From CAWIVJ01 sp963839525 (GTDB lineage: Bacteria > Cyanobacteriota > Vampirovibrionia > Gastranaerophilales > Gastranaerophilaceae), in the NCBI GenBank assembly GCA_963839525.1, contig CAWIVJ010000023.1, forward strand, positions 107,086-171,085: a stretch of DNA of 64,000 nucleotides, in the 5' to 3' direction. The position numbers and the translations under genes are program-made. Position 1 is the first letter of the stretch, and every line of letters starts with the position of its first letter. Below the pieces are notes generated by a model, which was not told where the DNA came from, searched no databases, and saw nothing but the letters and a program-made list of their open reading frames with translations. Positions 8,168 to 15,836 of the stretch are shown piece by piece.

Positions 8168-9182
8168 TTAATTCATCCTCATTATTGTCACGTGAAATTA
8201 TAATTTCACCGGCAACTTCTAATGTTCTGATTATACCAACTATTTTACTTTGGATTTCTTGAACTTCTTTTGCTCTTACAGGTCCCATATATTCCATTTC
8301 ATCGCGAAGCATTGCTTGGGCACGTTCAGACATATTTTTAAATACTTTTTCTTTTACATCTTCTTTTGTTCCCTTCAAAGACATTGCAAGATCTTTTGTA
8401 TCAACTTCACGTAAAATTCTTTGAATAGCTCTGTCTTCAAGATTAACAATATCTTCAAATACAAACATTAATTCGCGTACTTCTTCTGCCAACTGAGGAC
8501 TCTGAACTTCCAGCAATTCTATAACATTCCTTTCCGTAGCTCTGTCTGTATGGTTTAAAATACTTGCTAATGATTCTATGCCGCCTGCCTTTGAGAAGTC
8601 TTGAACTACAACAGATGAAAATTTAGTTTCTACTATTTTTTCAATTTCTGAAAGAATTTCCGGATTTGTCGTATCCATATCTGCAATTTTCATTGCAACG
8701 TGCGCCTGAACATCAGAAGGTAAGTAATTTAACACCTGAGCAGAATGTTCGGGTTTCAAATATGCCATAATTAATGCAATTAACTGAGGATTTTCATTTT
8801 GGAAAGAAGTTGCCAATTGCCCCGGATCTGCTTCGTTAAAAAATTGAAATGGATTTGAATTCATTAAAACAACTAATCTGTCCAAAATCTTCTTAGCCTG
8901 ATCTCCGCCGTAAGCTTTTTCTAAAAGTTCTTTGGCATAATCCATACCACCTGCGGAAAGGTAATTACTAGCTTGAAAAATAGCTTTAAATTCTTCCAAA
9001 ATTCCATTAAGAATTTCAGTAGACACTTTATTTAAACTTGCGATATCAAGCGTAACCTGTTCAAGCAATTCATCGTCAGTAATATTTTTTAAAACTTCAG
9101 AAGCAGTAGCAGGACCAAGTACAATTAAAAGAGCTGCTACTTTTTGTGTTTGTGTCATATTCTGTAATTCTATAATTGCCAC
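8160..9182 (-). CDS. fliG: Flagellar motor switch protein FliG
   Basis: FliG forms the top of the C-ring, interacts with the stator and sets torque and rotation direction. At 340 residues it has normal length, with N-terminal, middle ('LKPEHSAQVLNYLPSDVQ', EHPQ-like region) and C-terminal domains; the charged torque helix region around 'LEDRAIQRILREVDTKDLAMSLKG' is present. The start is a GTG, supported by AAGGA nine bases upstream inside the end of fliF; a later ATG (codon 9) has no such site. It lies between fliF (5 bp upstream) and fliH (8-bp overlap). Confidence 0.95.
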   Translation of the reverse strand: MAIIELQNMTQTQKVAALLIVLGPATASEVLKNITDDELLEQVTLDIASLNKVSTEILNGILEEFKAIFQASNYLSAGGMDYAKELLEKAYGGDQAKKILDRLVVLMNSNPFQFFNEADPGQLATSFQNENPQLIALIMAYLKPEHSAQVLNYLPSDVQAHVAMKIADMDTTNPEILSEIEKIVETKFSSVVVQDFSKAGGIESLASILNHTDRATERNVIELLEVQSPQLAEEVRELMFVFEDIVNLEDRAIQRILREVDTKDLAMSLKGTKEDVKEKVFKNMSERAQAMLRDEMEYMGPVRAKEVQEIQSKIVGIIRTLEVAGEIIISRDNNEDELID

Positions 9183-9187
9183 TGTTA

Positions 9188-10762
9188 TTAATCCTTAATG
9201 TATGATGTAAGTAACTTTGCTGCTTCCGAGGGGTCAGCCAAAATTGTATCATTGAGCTCAACTCGTATTCTTTCAAGTTCAGGATCCAAATGGGCTTCTA
9301 TTTGAGGAAGTGCTTCATTTTCTATTAAATCAGTAGGTTCTTCTTTGATAGTTGGTAATTGGGCTTCAAATGATTTTGCATTATAAATTTCGTTTGACGG
9401 TCCTGGAGTGCTGCCACTTCCTGTTTTAAACAATCCTTTAATTACAAGCAATGCTGTTAATCCTAAAAGCAGAACAATTGCCAAAGGTCCTATTTTTGTA
9501 GTCCAAAATTCGATAGCATTTTCGGCCGCAAGATCTTTTTCCATTTGTTCTTGAGCTGCTTTATCTTCTGCTATTGATTCAAATTGCAGACTTGAAACCG
9601 TAATTACATCTCCTCTATTATAATCTGCCCCGCTTGCTGACAGAACTAAATTTTGTATTTCTTCTTTCTCTTTTGCGGTAAGAACTTTATTAACCGCAAC
9701 AGCAATAGTCATTCTTTTTACAGTTCCAGGAGCATAAATAACCTGTTTAATTTCTTTTGAAACACTATAATTTGTTGAGCTTTTTTGCTTTGTATAATTT
9801 AAATTTTTACTCTCAGCAGTTGCAGAAGCAGGAGCGGGTTCTCCTTTTGGATTTGTATAAACCTCATCTTCTTTTTGAGAAGCAGTTAAAACACCCTGCC
9901 CTTTATCATTCAACGGAATATAGCTTTCAATAGTTGATTTTGCACTATCGAAATTAATATCAGCACTGATTTGAACCGTTGCATTTCCTCTGCCCATTAT
10001 TTTTTCAAGTACAGTAGAAATCTTTGTTGCTGTTTCCTTTTCAAAATTTGTTTTAAAACTTTCCATATCATTAGAATTTTTTCCCACTTCGTCACTTAAG
10101 CTGTTACCGTTCTGATCAGTAATAAAAACTTTTTCAGGAGTGAGTCTGGAAATTGCATATGCAACAAGGTTTTTAATTGCTTTTACTTGAGAATTTTTTA
10201 ATTTGTAACCGGCATTTAAAATTAACATAACAGAAGCTGTTGGAGCTTCATCATGTTGTTCAAAAATTGAACGCTCAGGATCTGCTATTTGAATTCTGGC
10301 ACTTTTTACTCCATTCATTTTTTCAATAGAACGTGTCAGTTCACCCTGGAAAATTCTTTGTTTGGTCAATCTGTTTTTAAAATCCGTTGAACCAAGCTGT
10401 AAATCATCTAAAAGTTCAAATCCAGGAGATGAATTCTTTATCAAATCATTTTCTGCGACATAAACTCTTAATTCATCCTTTTGGCTTGAAGGAACTAATA
10501 TTGTCTTTCTATCCTCTGCGATTTTATAAGCATATCCGTTCTTTTTCAAATTTTCTGTTACAGCAACAGCATCAGGCTCTGATAAATCTGTATAAAGCAC
10601 TGCCCAATTAGGTTCCATGGATTTAGATAAAAAATATGTTGCAACAACTGCAGTAACAATAGTTAATGCGACCATCCCAAACTTTTGAGGCAAATCTAGC
10701 CCGTTCCAAAGTTTCTTAAAATCATCTGTTAATAATTTAAAGTAATTATTATTCAATTCCAT
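9188..10762 (-). CDS. fliF: Flagellar MS-ring protein FliF
   Basis: FliF builds the membrane-supramembrane ring that nucleates the flagellar basal body. Seen are an N-terminal membrane helix (GMVALTIVTAVVATYFL), the YscJ/FliF periplasmic domain with 'SSPGFELLDDLQLGSTDFKNRLTKQRIFQGELTRSI', a second membrane helix near residue 430 (IGPLAIVLLLGLTALLVI), and the C-terminal FliG-binding tail. The ATG at 10762 (524 aa) is preferred. The longer frame to 10819 would read through a tandem-repeat hairpin and encode repeat-derived residues. AAAAGGGG lies almost on this ATG, so a TTG two codons later (10756) is a possible alternative. Confidence 0.93.
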   Translation of the reverse strand: MELNNNYFKLLTDDFKKLWNGLDLPQKFGMVALTIVTAVVATYFLSKSMEPNWAVLYTDLSEPDAVAVTENLKKNGYAYKIAEDRKTILVPSSQKDELRVYVAENDLIKNSSPGFELLDDLQLGSTDFKNRLTKQRIFQGELTRSIEKMNGVKSARIQIADPERSIFEQHDEAPTASVMLILNAGYKLKNSQVKAIKNLVAYAISRLTPEKVFITDQNGNSLSDEVGKNSNDMESFKTNFEKETATKISTVLEKIMGRGNATVQISADINFDSAKSTIESYIPLNDKGQGVLTASQKEDEVYTNPKGEPAPASATAESKNLNYTKQKSSTNYSVSKEIKQVIYAPGTVKRMTIAVAVNKVLTAKEKEEIQNLVLSASGADYNRGDVITVSSLQFESIAEDKAAQEQMEKDLAAENAIEFWTTKIGPLAIVLLLGLTALLVIKGLFKTGSGSTPGPSNEIYNAKSFEAQLPTIKEEPTDLIENEALPQIEAHLDPELERIRVELNDTILADPSEAAKLLTSYIKD

Positions 10763-10772
10763 CCCCTTTTTA

Positions 10773-10840
10773 GTGAGAGGTGAGACGTGAGAGGTGAAAA
10801 GTGAAAATTTTCTTCTCACTTCTCACTTCTCACCGTTCAC
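10773..10840. repeat. Heptad-repeat hairpin between fliE and fliF
   Basis: Repeats of GTGAGAG/GTGAGAC/GTGAAAA at seven-base spacing make the left arm, and repeats of TTCTCAC make the right arm, so the transcript can fold into a long hairpin. The same design recurs at 12004-12068 and 12572-12630, and in weaker form at 11409-11458 and 42915-42974. Confidence 0.75.
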
Positions 10841-10904
10841 TTCTTAATACCAATATAACCTCTTTTTTCCGCGTTTTCAATTATGTAAATAATTTTTACA
10901 CAAA

Positions 10905-11378
10905 CTAAACTCTAATATTGTTAATCTCGTTATATGCAGTTATCATTTTATTTCTAAGTTGCATTGCCATTTGCAAATTTAAAGATGCTTTTTCCGCAGC
11001 AATCATAACATCATGAACGCTTACATTTTTACCCATTGCCAAAGCCTCTTGTGCTTTATTTGCAGTTTTAATTGAGTCATCTACAGAACTCAAACCGTGG
11101 CTTATTGAATTTGAAAAACTTTCCATAAAATGACCTGTCGGTGCTTCGTTTTCACCAACTTTAACGGCAGTTTGAGCCACTATATCGTCAAAATTATTCA
11201 ACTCAACTCCTCCTTTTAGTTGAAAAGGATCTTGTATTGATGCTGTTTGTTTATTCAAAACATTTTCAAAATCTATATTGCTTGAATCAACATCAAAAGA
11301 TTTAGTATTATTTAAATAATCGTTGTAATTGCTTATCGGATTAAAATTCATTCCCCCAATTTCGCCTATGTAATTCAT
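10905..11378 (-). CDS. fliE: Flagellar hook-basal body protein FliE
   Basis: FliE joins the MS ring to the rod. The C-terminal ~100 residues match the family ('FMESFSNSISHGLSSVDDSIKTANKAQEALAMG', 'VHDVMIAAEKASLNLQMAMQLRNKMITAYNEI'). The protein is 157 residues, longer than the usual ~100, because of an Asn/Asp-rich N-terminal extension of about 55 residues. GGAGG lies 10 bases before the ATG, so the extension seems genuine. It sits between flgC and fliF in the standard order. Confidence 0.92.
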   Translation of the reverse strand: MNYIGEIGGMNFNPISNYNDYLNNTKSFDVDSSNIDFENVLNKQTASIQDPFQLKGGVELNNFDDIVAQTAVKVGENEAPTGHFMESFSNSISHGLSSVDDSIKTANKAQEALAMGKNVSVHDVMIAAEKASLNLQMAMQLRNKMITAYNEINNIRV

Positions 11379-11408
11379 TATTTGTATACCTCCAGATTAT
11401 TGTGTTTT

Positions 11409-11458
11409 AGTGAACGGTAAACAGAAAATCCACTCACTGTTTACTAATTACTGTTTAC
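11409..11458. repeat. Inverted repeat between flgC and fliE
   Basis: GTGAACGGTAAACAG is followed by CACTCACTGTTTACTAATTACTGTTTAC, so the GTAAACAG segment can pair with either of two CTGTTTAC copies. It appears to be a diverged member of the junction repeats of this operon and ends at the flgC stop codon. Confidence 0.6.
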
Positions 11459-11964
11459 TATATTTTCATTGCTGCTTCCATCATTTTTTTTGCGTTTTCA
11501 GCCGCTACCGCATTTGCTTCATAAGCTTTTGAAGCTGTTACCATTCCAACCATTTCTTCAACAATATTTATATTTGGCATTTGTACAAAGCCATCTGCAT
11601 CTGCATCAGGATGTGATGGATCGTAAACACTTCTTACAGCATTTTGTGCGTCATTAATCTCTGCTACTTCTACTCCATTAGACATTCCGCCTTGATTTAA
11701 TGAAATTCCTGAATTTATTTTCATTGTACCTGTTGCAGGATTAAATTCTGCTGAAGTTGAATTATTTGAAAAATTCGATGCACCCTGAGAAAGTTTTTCG
11801 TCATAAATTGCTTTAAAGCTCACTTCTTTTTTTATATAAGGTCCAACTGTTCCGTCAGGCTTTCTTGTTGTGTTTATGTTTGCAACATTACTTGAAATTG
11901 CATCCATTTTTATCCTTTGAGCATGCATCCCCGATGCCGCTACATCAAATACATCAAAACTCAT
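11458..11964 (-). CDS. flgC: Flagellar proximal rod protein FlgC
   Basis: FlgC is an exported structural subunit of the flagellar rod. The 168-residue protein has the conserved N-terminal rod/hook motif ('FDVAASGMHAQRIKMDAISSNVANINTT') and the C-terminal helix ('VEEMVGMVTASKAYEANAVAAENAKKMMEAAMKI'). AAGGAG lies nine bases before the ATG. It follows flgB and precedes fliE as in most flagellated bacteria. Confidence 0.95.
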   Translation of the reverse strand: MSFDVFDVAASGMHAQRIKMDAISSNVANINTTRKPDGTVGPYIKKEVSFKAIYDEKLSQGASNFSNNSTSAEFNPATGTMKINSGISLNQGGMSNGVEVAEINDAQNAVRSVYDPSHPDADADGFVQMPNINIVEEMVGMVTASKAYEANAVAAENAKKMMEAAMKI

Positions 11965-12003
11965 TTTTACTTGCTCCTTGCTTTATTTGTCAACATTATT
12001 TTT

Positions 12004-12068
12004 AGTGAGAGGTGAGGAGTGAAGGATGAAGGGATTAAATTTTTTCTTCACTCCTTACACTTCACTCT
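12004..12068. repeat. Heptad-repeat hairpin between flgB and flgC
   Basis: GTGAGAG-GTGAGGA-GTGAAGG on the left and CTTCACT-CCTTACA-CTTCACT on the right can pair to form a hairpin of the same design as 10773-10840. It fills nearly the whole junction. Confidence 0.7.
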
Positions 12069-12070
12069 TT

Positions 12071-12553
12071 TTACATATCACCCTTAATCGCACCTCTTAT
12101 AGTACTTATTTGTTTTTGCTCTAAATTAGCTAAAATATTATACTTCATTCCGACAGAAGTCATGTCCATAATTTCTGATTCCAAGTTAACGTTATTTCCA
12201 TTAATATCGCTTCCTGAAACATTGTCATCAATAATTTGCGGATTATAATTGCTATATATATCACTTTGCAGGTATCTGTTTTGCTGCGGTGTTAATCCTT
12301 GATATTCTGTCCTTTTCAGTACCATATCCAAACCAGTAGGATTGTACTGAATGCTGTTTTGTTCTTTTAGGTAAGTTTTTAAGTCGTCTTTTTCGACAAT
12401 TTCTCTAAGCTGATTTTCAAAATTAACTTCTTTCCTTTGGTAATCCGGAGTCATAACGTTAGCTGTGTTTGCAGAAATAGCTTTCTGACGAAGCATTAGT
12501 CCATCCATTGCTAATTTTGTTAAATCCATTGTTCTTGTTGATATTAAGTCCAT
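12071..12553 (-). CDS. flgB: Flagellar proximal rod protein FlgB
   Basis: FlgB is the first rod subunit on the FliE collar. The 160-residue protein carries the family N terminus ('LAMDGLMLRQKAISANTANVMTPDYQRKEVNFE') and a C-terminal helix with 'LESEIMDMTSVGMKYNILANLEQKQISTIRGAI'. The AAAAGGAGGTG upstream of the ATG is the strongest ribosome binding site in the operon. A heptad-repeat hairpin lies on either side of the gene. Confidence 0.95.
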   Translation of the reverse strand: MDLISTRTMDLTKLAMDGLMLRQKAISANTANVMTPDYQRKEVNFENQLREIVEKDDLKTYLKEQNSIQYNPTGLDMVLKRTEYQGLTPQQNRYLQSDIYSNYNPQIIDDNVSGSDINGNNVNLESEIMDMTSVGMKYNILANLEQKQISTIRGAIKGDM

Positions 12554-12571
12554 TGTTGTACACCTCCTTTT

Positions 12572-12630
12572 GGTGAGAGAGCGGTGAGAAGAGAGAAATC
12601 TTTCCTTCTCACCTTTTATTTTTCACTTTT
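12572..12630. repeat. Heptad-repeat hairpin between the histidine kinase gene and flgB
   Basis: GGTGAGAGAGCGGTGAGAAG pairs with CTTCTCACC, with further TTTCAC downstream. The element overlaps the stop codon of the kinase gene and sits immediately before the flgB ribosome binding site. Confidence 0.65.
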
Positions 12631-13887
12631 CAAAACCGTTATTTCAAAATCAGTCGAAATTTCGTCTGATTTTAATAATTTTAGTTGCGCAAATTGTTCC
12701 TCCAACGTTTTCTTGCAAATTACAAGCCCAAGACCGGTACCTGTAGCTTTTGTCGTAAAACCTTCTTGAAAACTTTTATCAAGAATTTCTTTACTCATAG
12801 GGGTTCCATTATTTGAAATAATTATTTTTACTCTATCTTCCTCAATTTTTGTTTTGATAATAATTTCACCTTTTTCTTCGATACTTTCAATTGCATTTTT
12901 AATTAAATTAATCAAAACTGTTAAAAATTTATTTTCATCTGCTAAAATATTCACATTTAGCAAATTCTTATTCTCAAATTTAATCTTTTTATCGTTTGCG
13001 TAGGCTTTTGCCAGCTCTACAGATGTTTCAAGCAAACTTTTTAAACTTTGTTCCTTTAAGTCTGTTTTTCTTAAAGATTTAAAATCTAAAAGTAAATTCC
13101 CTGTCATTTTAAGTGCTTTTCTAATGCAATCCATTGCATTTAAAATCGATTGTTTAACTTCTTCGCTTTCAAATAAAATTTTGTTTGTCTGTTTGCAAAT
13201 TATGTCAGAATATAAACTGCAAATGGAGAGCAAATTCCTCATTTCATGAGCTATATAACTTGATTTAGACAATAAAAACTCTAATCTTGAAGATAAATCT
13301 TCTGAATCCTCCGTAACCTCTTTTTCTAACTGGGAAATTAAAATTTCCTGATTAGTTTCATCAAAACTTTCTATAATTTTTCTGATAGAATTATTCAAAA
13401 TTTCATTATCCCGTCTTTCTGGACGCCATTTATTTTCATATTCTTTCAAATCAATTACCGAGTTTGAGTTAATAATTTCAAAAGCTTCTGATAAGTTTTT
13501 TGAGTTATGAAGAATATAAATGTGAGCAAATTTTTCAATTTCAGACTCTTCATAATCAAAGATTAGTATTGCTCCGAACCTTTGAGTTAAAACATATATA
13601 AATTCTGTTTTATTCCAAATTTTTTCTTTTAAAATATTTTCAAAAATTTCGTTTATAGGATTATCCGAAAAATCGTATACTTTCGCAGATGAAAATTCAA
13701 GTCTTTTTAAAATATTACTAAATTTTTTTTTACTTTTCTCTTCTAATCTGCATAAAACAAGGCTTTCTACATTTTTCTCCAAAATAGGTTCAACAATGGA
13801 ACGAAACAGACCTTTCACAGTCTGCTCGTTGCATTGTTTATTTTCTTGAATATAAATCAAATCTTTTAGTTTATTTTTTATATACAC
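12616..13887 (-). CDS. Soluble sensor histidine kinase of the flagellar operon
   Basis: The 423-residue protein has no membrane segment. Its C-terminal half carries a phosphoacceptor helix ('IAHEMRNLLS', near residue 215), an N box ('VLINLIKNAIESI'), a weak G1 ('ISNNGTPMSKEIL') and a clear G2 box ('TGTGLGLVICKK'). The N-terminal ~200 residues are an unrecognised sensor region. It is a cytosolic kinase, comparable in layout to NtrB or FlgS. It lies between a NarL-type regulator gene and flgB, so it probably controls flagellar gene expression with that regulator. The start is a GTG with only a weak AGG upstream, so the N terminus is less certain. Confidence 0.85.
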   Translation of the reverse strand: MYIKNKLKDLIYIQENKQCNEQTVKGLFRSIVEPILEKNVESLVLCRLEEKSKKKFSNILKRLEFSSAKVYDFSDNPINEIFENILKEKIWNKTEFIYVLTQRFGAILIFDYEESEIEKFAHIYILHNSKNLSEAFEIINSNSVIDLKEYENKWRPERRDNEILNNSIRKIIESFDETNQEILISQLEKEVTEDSEDLSSRLEFLLSKSSYIAHEMRNLLSICSLYSDIICKQTNKILFESEEVKQSILNAMDCIRKALKMTGNLLLDFKSLRKTDLKEQSLKSLLETSVELAKAYANDKKIKFENKNLLNVNILADENKFLTVLINLIKNAIESIEEKGEIIIKTKIEEDRVKIIISNNGTPMSKEILDKSFQEGFTTKATGTGLGLVICKKTLEEQFAQLKLLKSDEISTDFEITVLKSEK

Positions 13888-13951
13888 TTTTCAGTACCTG
13901 TTTTAATTCAAAATGAAAGCTTTGGACTTAAAAGAGATTTTCTTTTACTCT

Positions 13952-14665
13952 TTAAACGCTTGTCATCAAGGCTTTTCTTTTATTTGTAAATCCATTGTTA
14001 ATTGCATAAAGAACAGCTTGAGTTCTATCATTTACTTGAAGTTTTTGGAAAATATTGTTTACGTGGGTTTTTACGGTTGTTTCAGAAATAAATAATTTTC
14101 CTGCAACTCCTTTGTAAGTTATGCCTTGAGTCAACAAATCCAAAACCTCTTCTTCTCTTTGAGTTAAGTAATTAAGTAAATTTTCTTCATTTGTAACAAC
14201 TGTTGTTTCTTCTTTAAAAGAGCGTTGGAAATATTCAAAGAATCTTGATGATAGAGCGGGTGGAAGATAAATTTTTCCTGCAGCAACTTCTTCAAGCGCA
14301 TAAATTAATTGTGCGGATGCCATAGTTTTTAACACATATCCTCGTGCTCCTAATTTCATTGCCCGGAAAATCAAATCAGCATCATCATATCCGCTTAAAG
14401 CAACAACACATACCCCTAAGTCCAATTTTTCAATTTCCTGTATAGCCTGAAGTCCGTCTTTCTCCGGCATATTAATGTCCATCAAAATAATATCCGGGTG
14501 ATGTTTTTTTACAAGAGAAATCCCTATGCTTGCACTTGTAGATGTAGCAATTACTTCAAATTGACCTTCTAAATTGATAATTTCTCTAATTCCGGCCAAA
14601 TGCTCATAATTGTCATCGATTAACAAAACTCTGGCTTTTTTCTTAAATTCCACCGCTCTTCTCAT
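13952..14665 (-). CDS. NarL/FixJ-type response regulator heading the flagellar operon
   Basis: A receiver domain (residues about 10-125: 'VLLIDDNYEHLAG', phospho-acceptor in 'IILMDINMP', 'LSGYDDAD', 'GYVLKTM') is joined to a C-terminal LuxR-type HTH ('LTQREEEVLDLLTQGITYKGVAGKLFISETTVKTHVNNIFQKLQV'). I choose the ATG at 14665 (237 aa) because the upstream ATG at 14683 lies in the AGGAGG that serves this start. It precedes the kinase gene by 64 bp and both precede flgB, so a dedicated two-component control of the operon is likely. An inverted repeat at 14800-14815 upstream is a candidate operator. Confidence 0.9.
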   Translation of the reverse strand: MRRAVEFKKKARVLLIDDNYEHLAGIREIINLEGQFEVIATSTSASIGISLVKKHHPDIILMDINMPEKDGLQAIQEIEKLDLGVCVVALSGYDDADLIFRAMKLGARGYVLKTMASAQLIYALEEVAAGKIYLPPALSSRFFEYFQRSFKEETTVVTNEENLLNYLTQREEEVLDLLTQGITYKGVAGKLFISETTVKTHVNNIFQKLQVNDRTQAVLYAINNGFTNKRKALMTSV

Positions 14666-14799
14666 TAATTTTTTCCTCCTCATTTATCCCTAAATAAATT
14701 TTTTCATTCATCCACATTAGAGATAGTACATCTTTTTAGAGGAGGTTATCATCAATATAAAGATTGATTTTCTTTTAGTTTTAGGTTTATAAAAAGATT

Positions 14800-14815
14800 T
14801 AGACCACATGGTCTA
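14800..14815. promoter_or_regulatory. Candidate operator palindrome upstream of the flagellar regulator
   Basis: TAGACCACATGGTCTA is a perfect 7-bp inverted repeat with a 2-bp spacer, about 135 bp before the regulator start, in an otherwise AT-rich intergenic region (14666-14939) where I see no other gene. It is a plausible dimeric-regulator site. Confidence 0.45.
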
Positions 14816-14939
14816 TGAGAGCAGCAAATAATTTATTTTATTAGAGTTTAAATTCACTTCAGTAAGAATTTAGAATAATTTAAAAGTACTAGTATATATA
14901 GAGGGATTTACTTACAATAAATTTTTAAACTATTAAAAT

Positions 14940-15641
14940 TTACTCAACAGGTTTTTCATATCCTATTGTTTCACAATAAACTTGCCCTAAGTAATGCCCG
15001 ATTACCGCAATATTAAAAACTAAAGCAAGTGATACAAAAAAATCAAAAATCGGTCCATAACCAAATAAAATAAGCAGAGTATATCCTATAAATCCAACTG
15101 TAACAATATTTATGACCAATAATTTAATTATAAAAAATAAAATTATAAAAATTAAATCCCCTGCCTTTTCAGCAAAAACTTTTATGTTAAATGAATCAGC
15201 AATATTTTCTTTGAAAGCAAACATTAAAAAAGGGGTAATAATTATTGATGCTGTAATTCCCCAAATGAGTACTCTTAATGTAATGTCCAGCCAGGGTATA
15301 ATATTTATAATTGAGCATAAGTAATTAGCTAATAAAACCGATACTAAACAAATAGGACCCACCGCTACAATGCCTTTAAAAGCAGAACTGGCAAGATAAA
15401 CAGGATTTAGAGACGGCAAAACATAAGTTTTTTCATTTGATACATTATTTGTAACCTTAATTAAAAATCCGAACAAAAAAAACAAAACTATTCCTGCAAG
15501 CCAGAAAAAACCTGTCAAATCCCCTTTGGATTGCATATAAACTTGATAAGAATAGTAAACCGGTATAGTTAAAACAATAAACTTTAAAAAAGATAAACGA
15601 TCACTAAAACTTTCTTTAAAAGAATCAACTACCGATGCCAT
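14940..15641 (-). CDS. Uncharacterised polytopic membrane protein, 233 aa
   Basis: The protein has about six hydrophobic segments (near residues 18-36, 44-62, 85-110, 120-145, 160-185 and 195-220) and few charged residues outside them. A DUF4013/Yip1-like membrane bundle is possible but no diagnostic motif is visible, so I leave it unnamed. An AGGAAGG precedes the ATG. It is a single gene in the same direction as the flagellar operon, separated from it by about 275 bp. No catalytic or transporter signature is seen. Confidence 0.65.
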   Translation of the reverse strand: MASVVDSFKESFSDRLSFLKFIVLTIPVYYSYQVYMQSKGDLTGFFWLAGIVLFFLFGFLIKVTNNVSNEKTYVLPSLNPVYLASSAFKGIVAVGPICLVSVLLANYLCSIINIIPWLDITLRVLIWGITASIIITPFLMFAFKENIADSFNIKVFAEKAGDLIFIILFFIIKLLVINIVTVGFIGYTLLILFGYGPIFDFFVSLALVFNIAVIGHYLGQVYCETIGYEKPVE

Positions 15642-15836
15642 AAAAATTCCTTCCTGGATACATTTAAATTACAACTTAATTACCCGATAATAATCTCTCT
15701 AAATTTATTTTAACATATAAAAAAAATATATAAACCCTAATATACCTAGAAAAGTAACTTGCCAAGGTTAAAAACTTGATTTAAAACTATTGCAGTATTA
15801 TTGTAACAAATTATTATGAACTTAAATTTTGACTTA

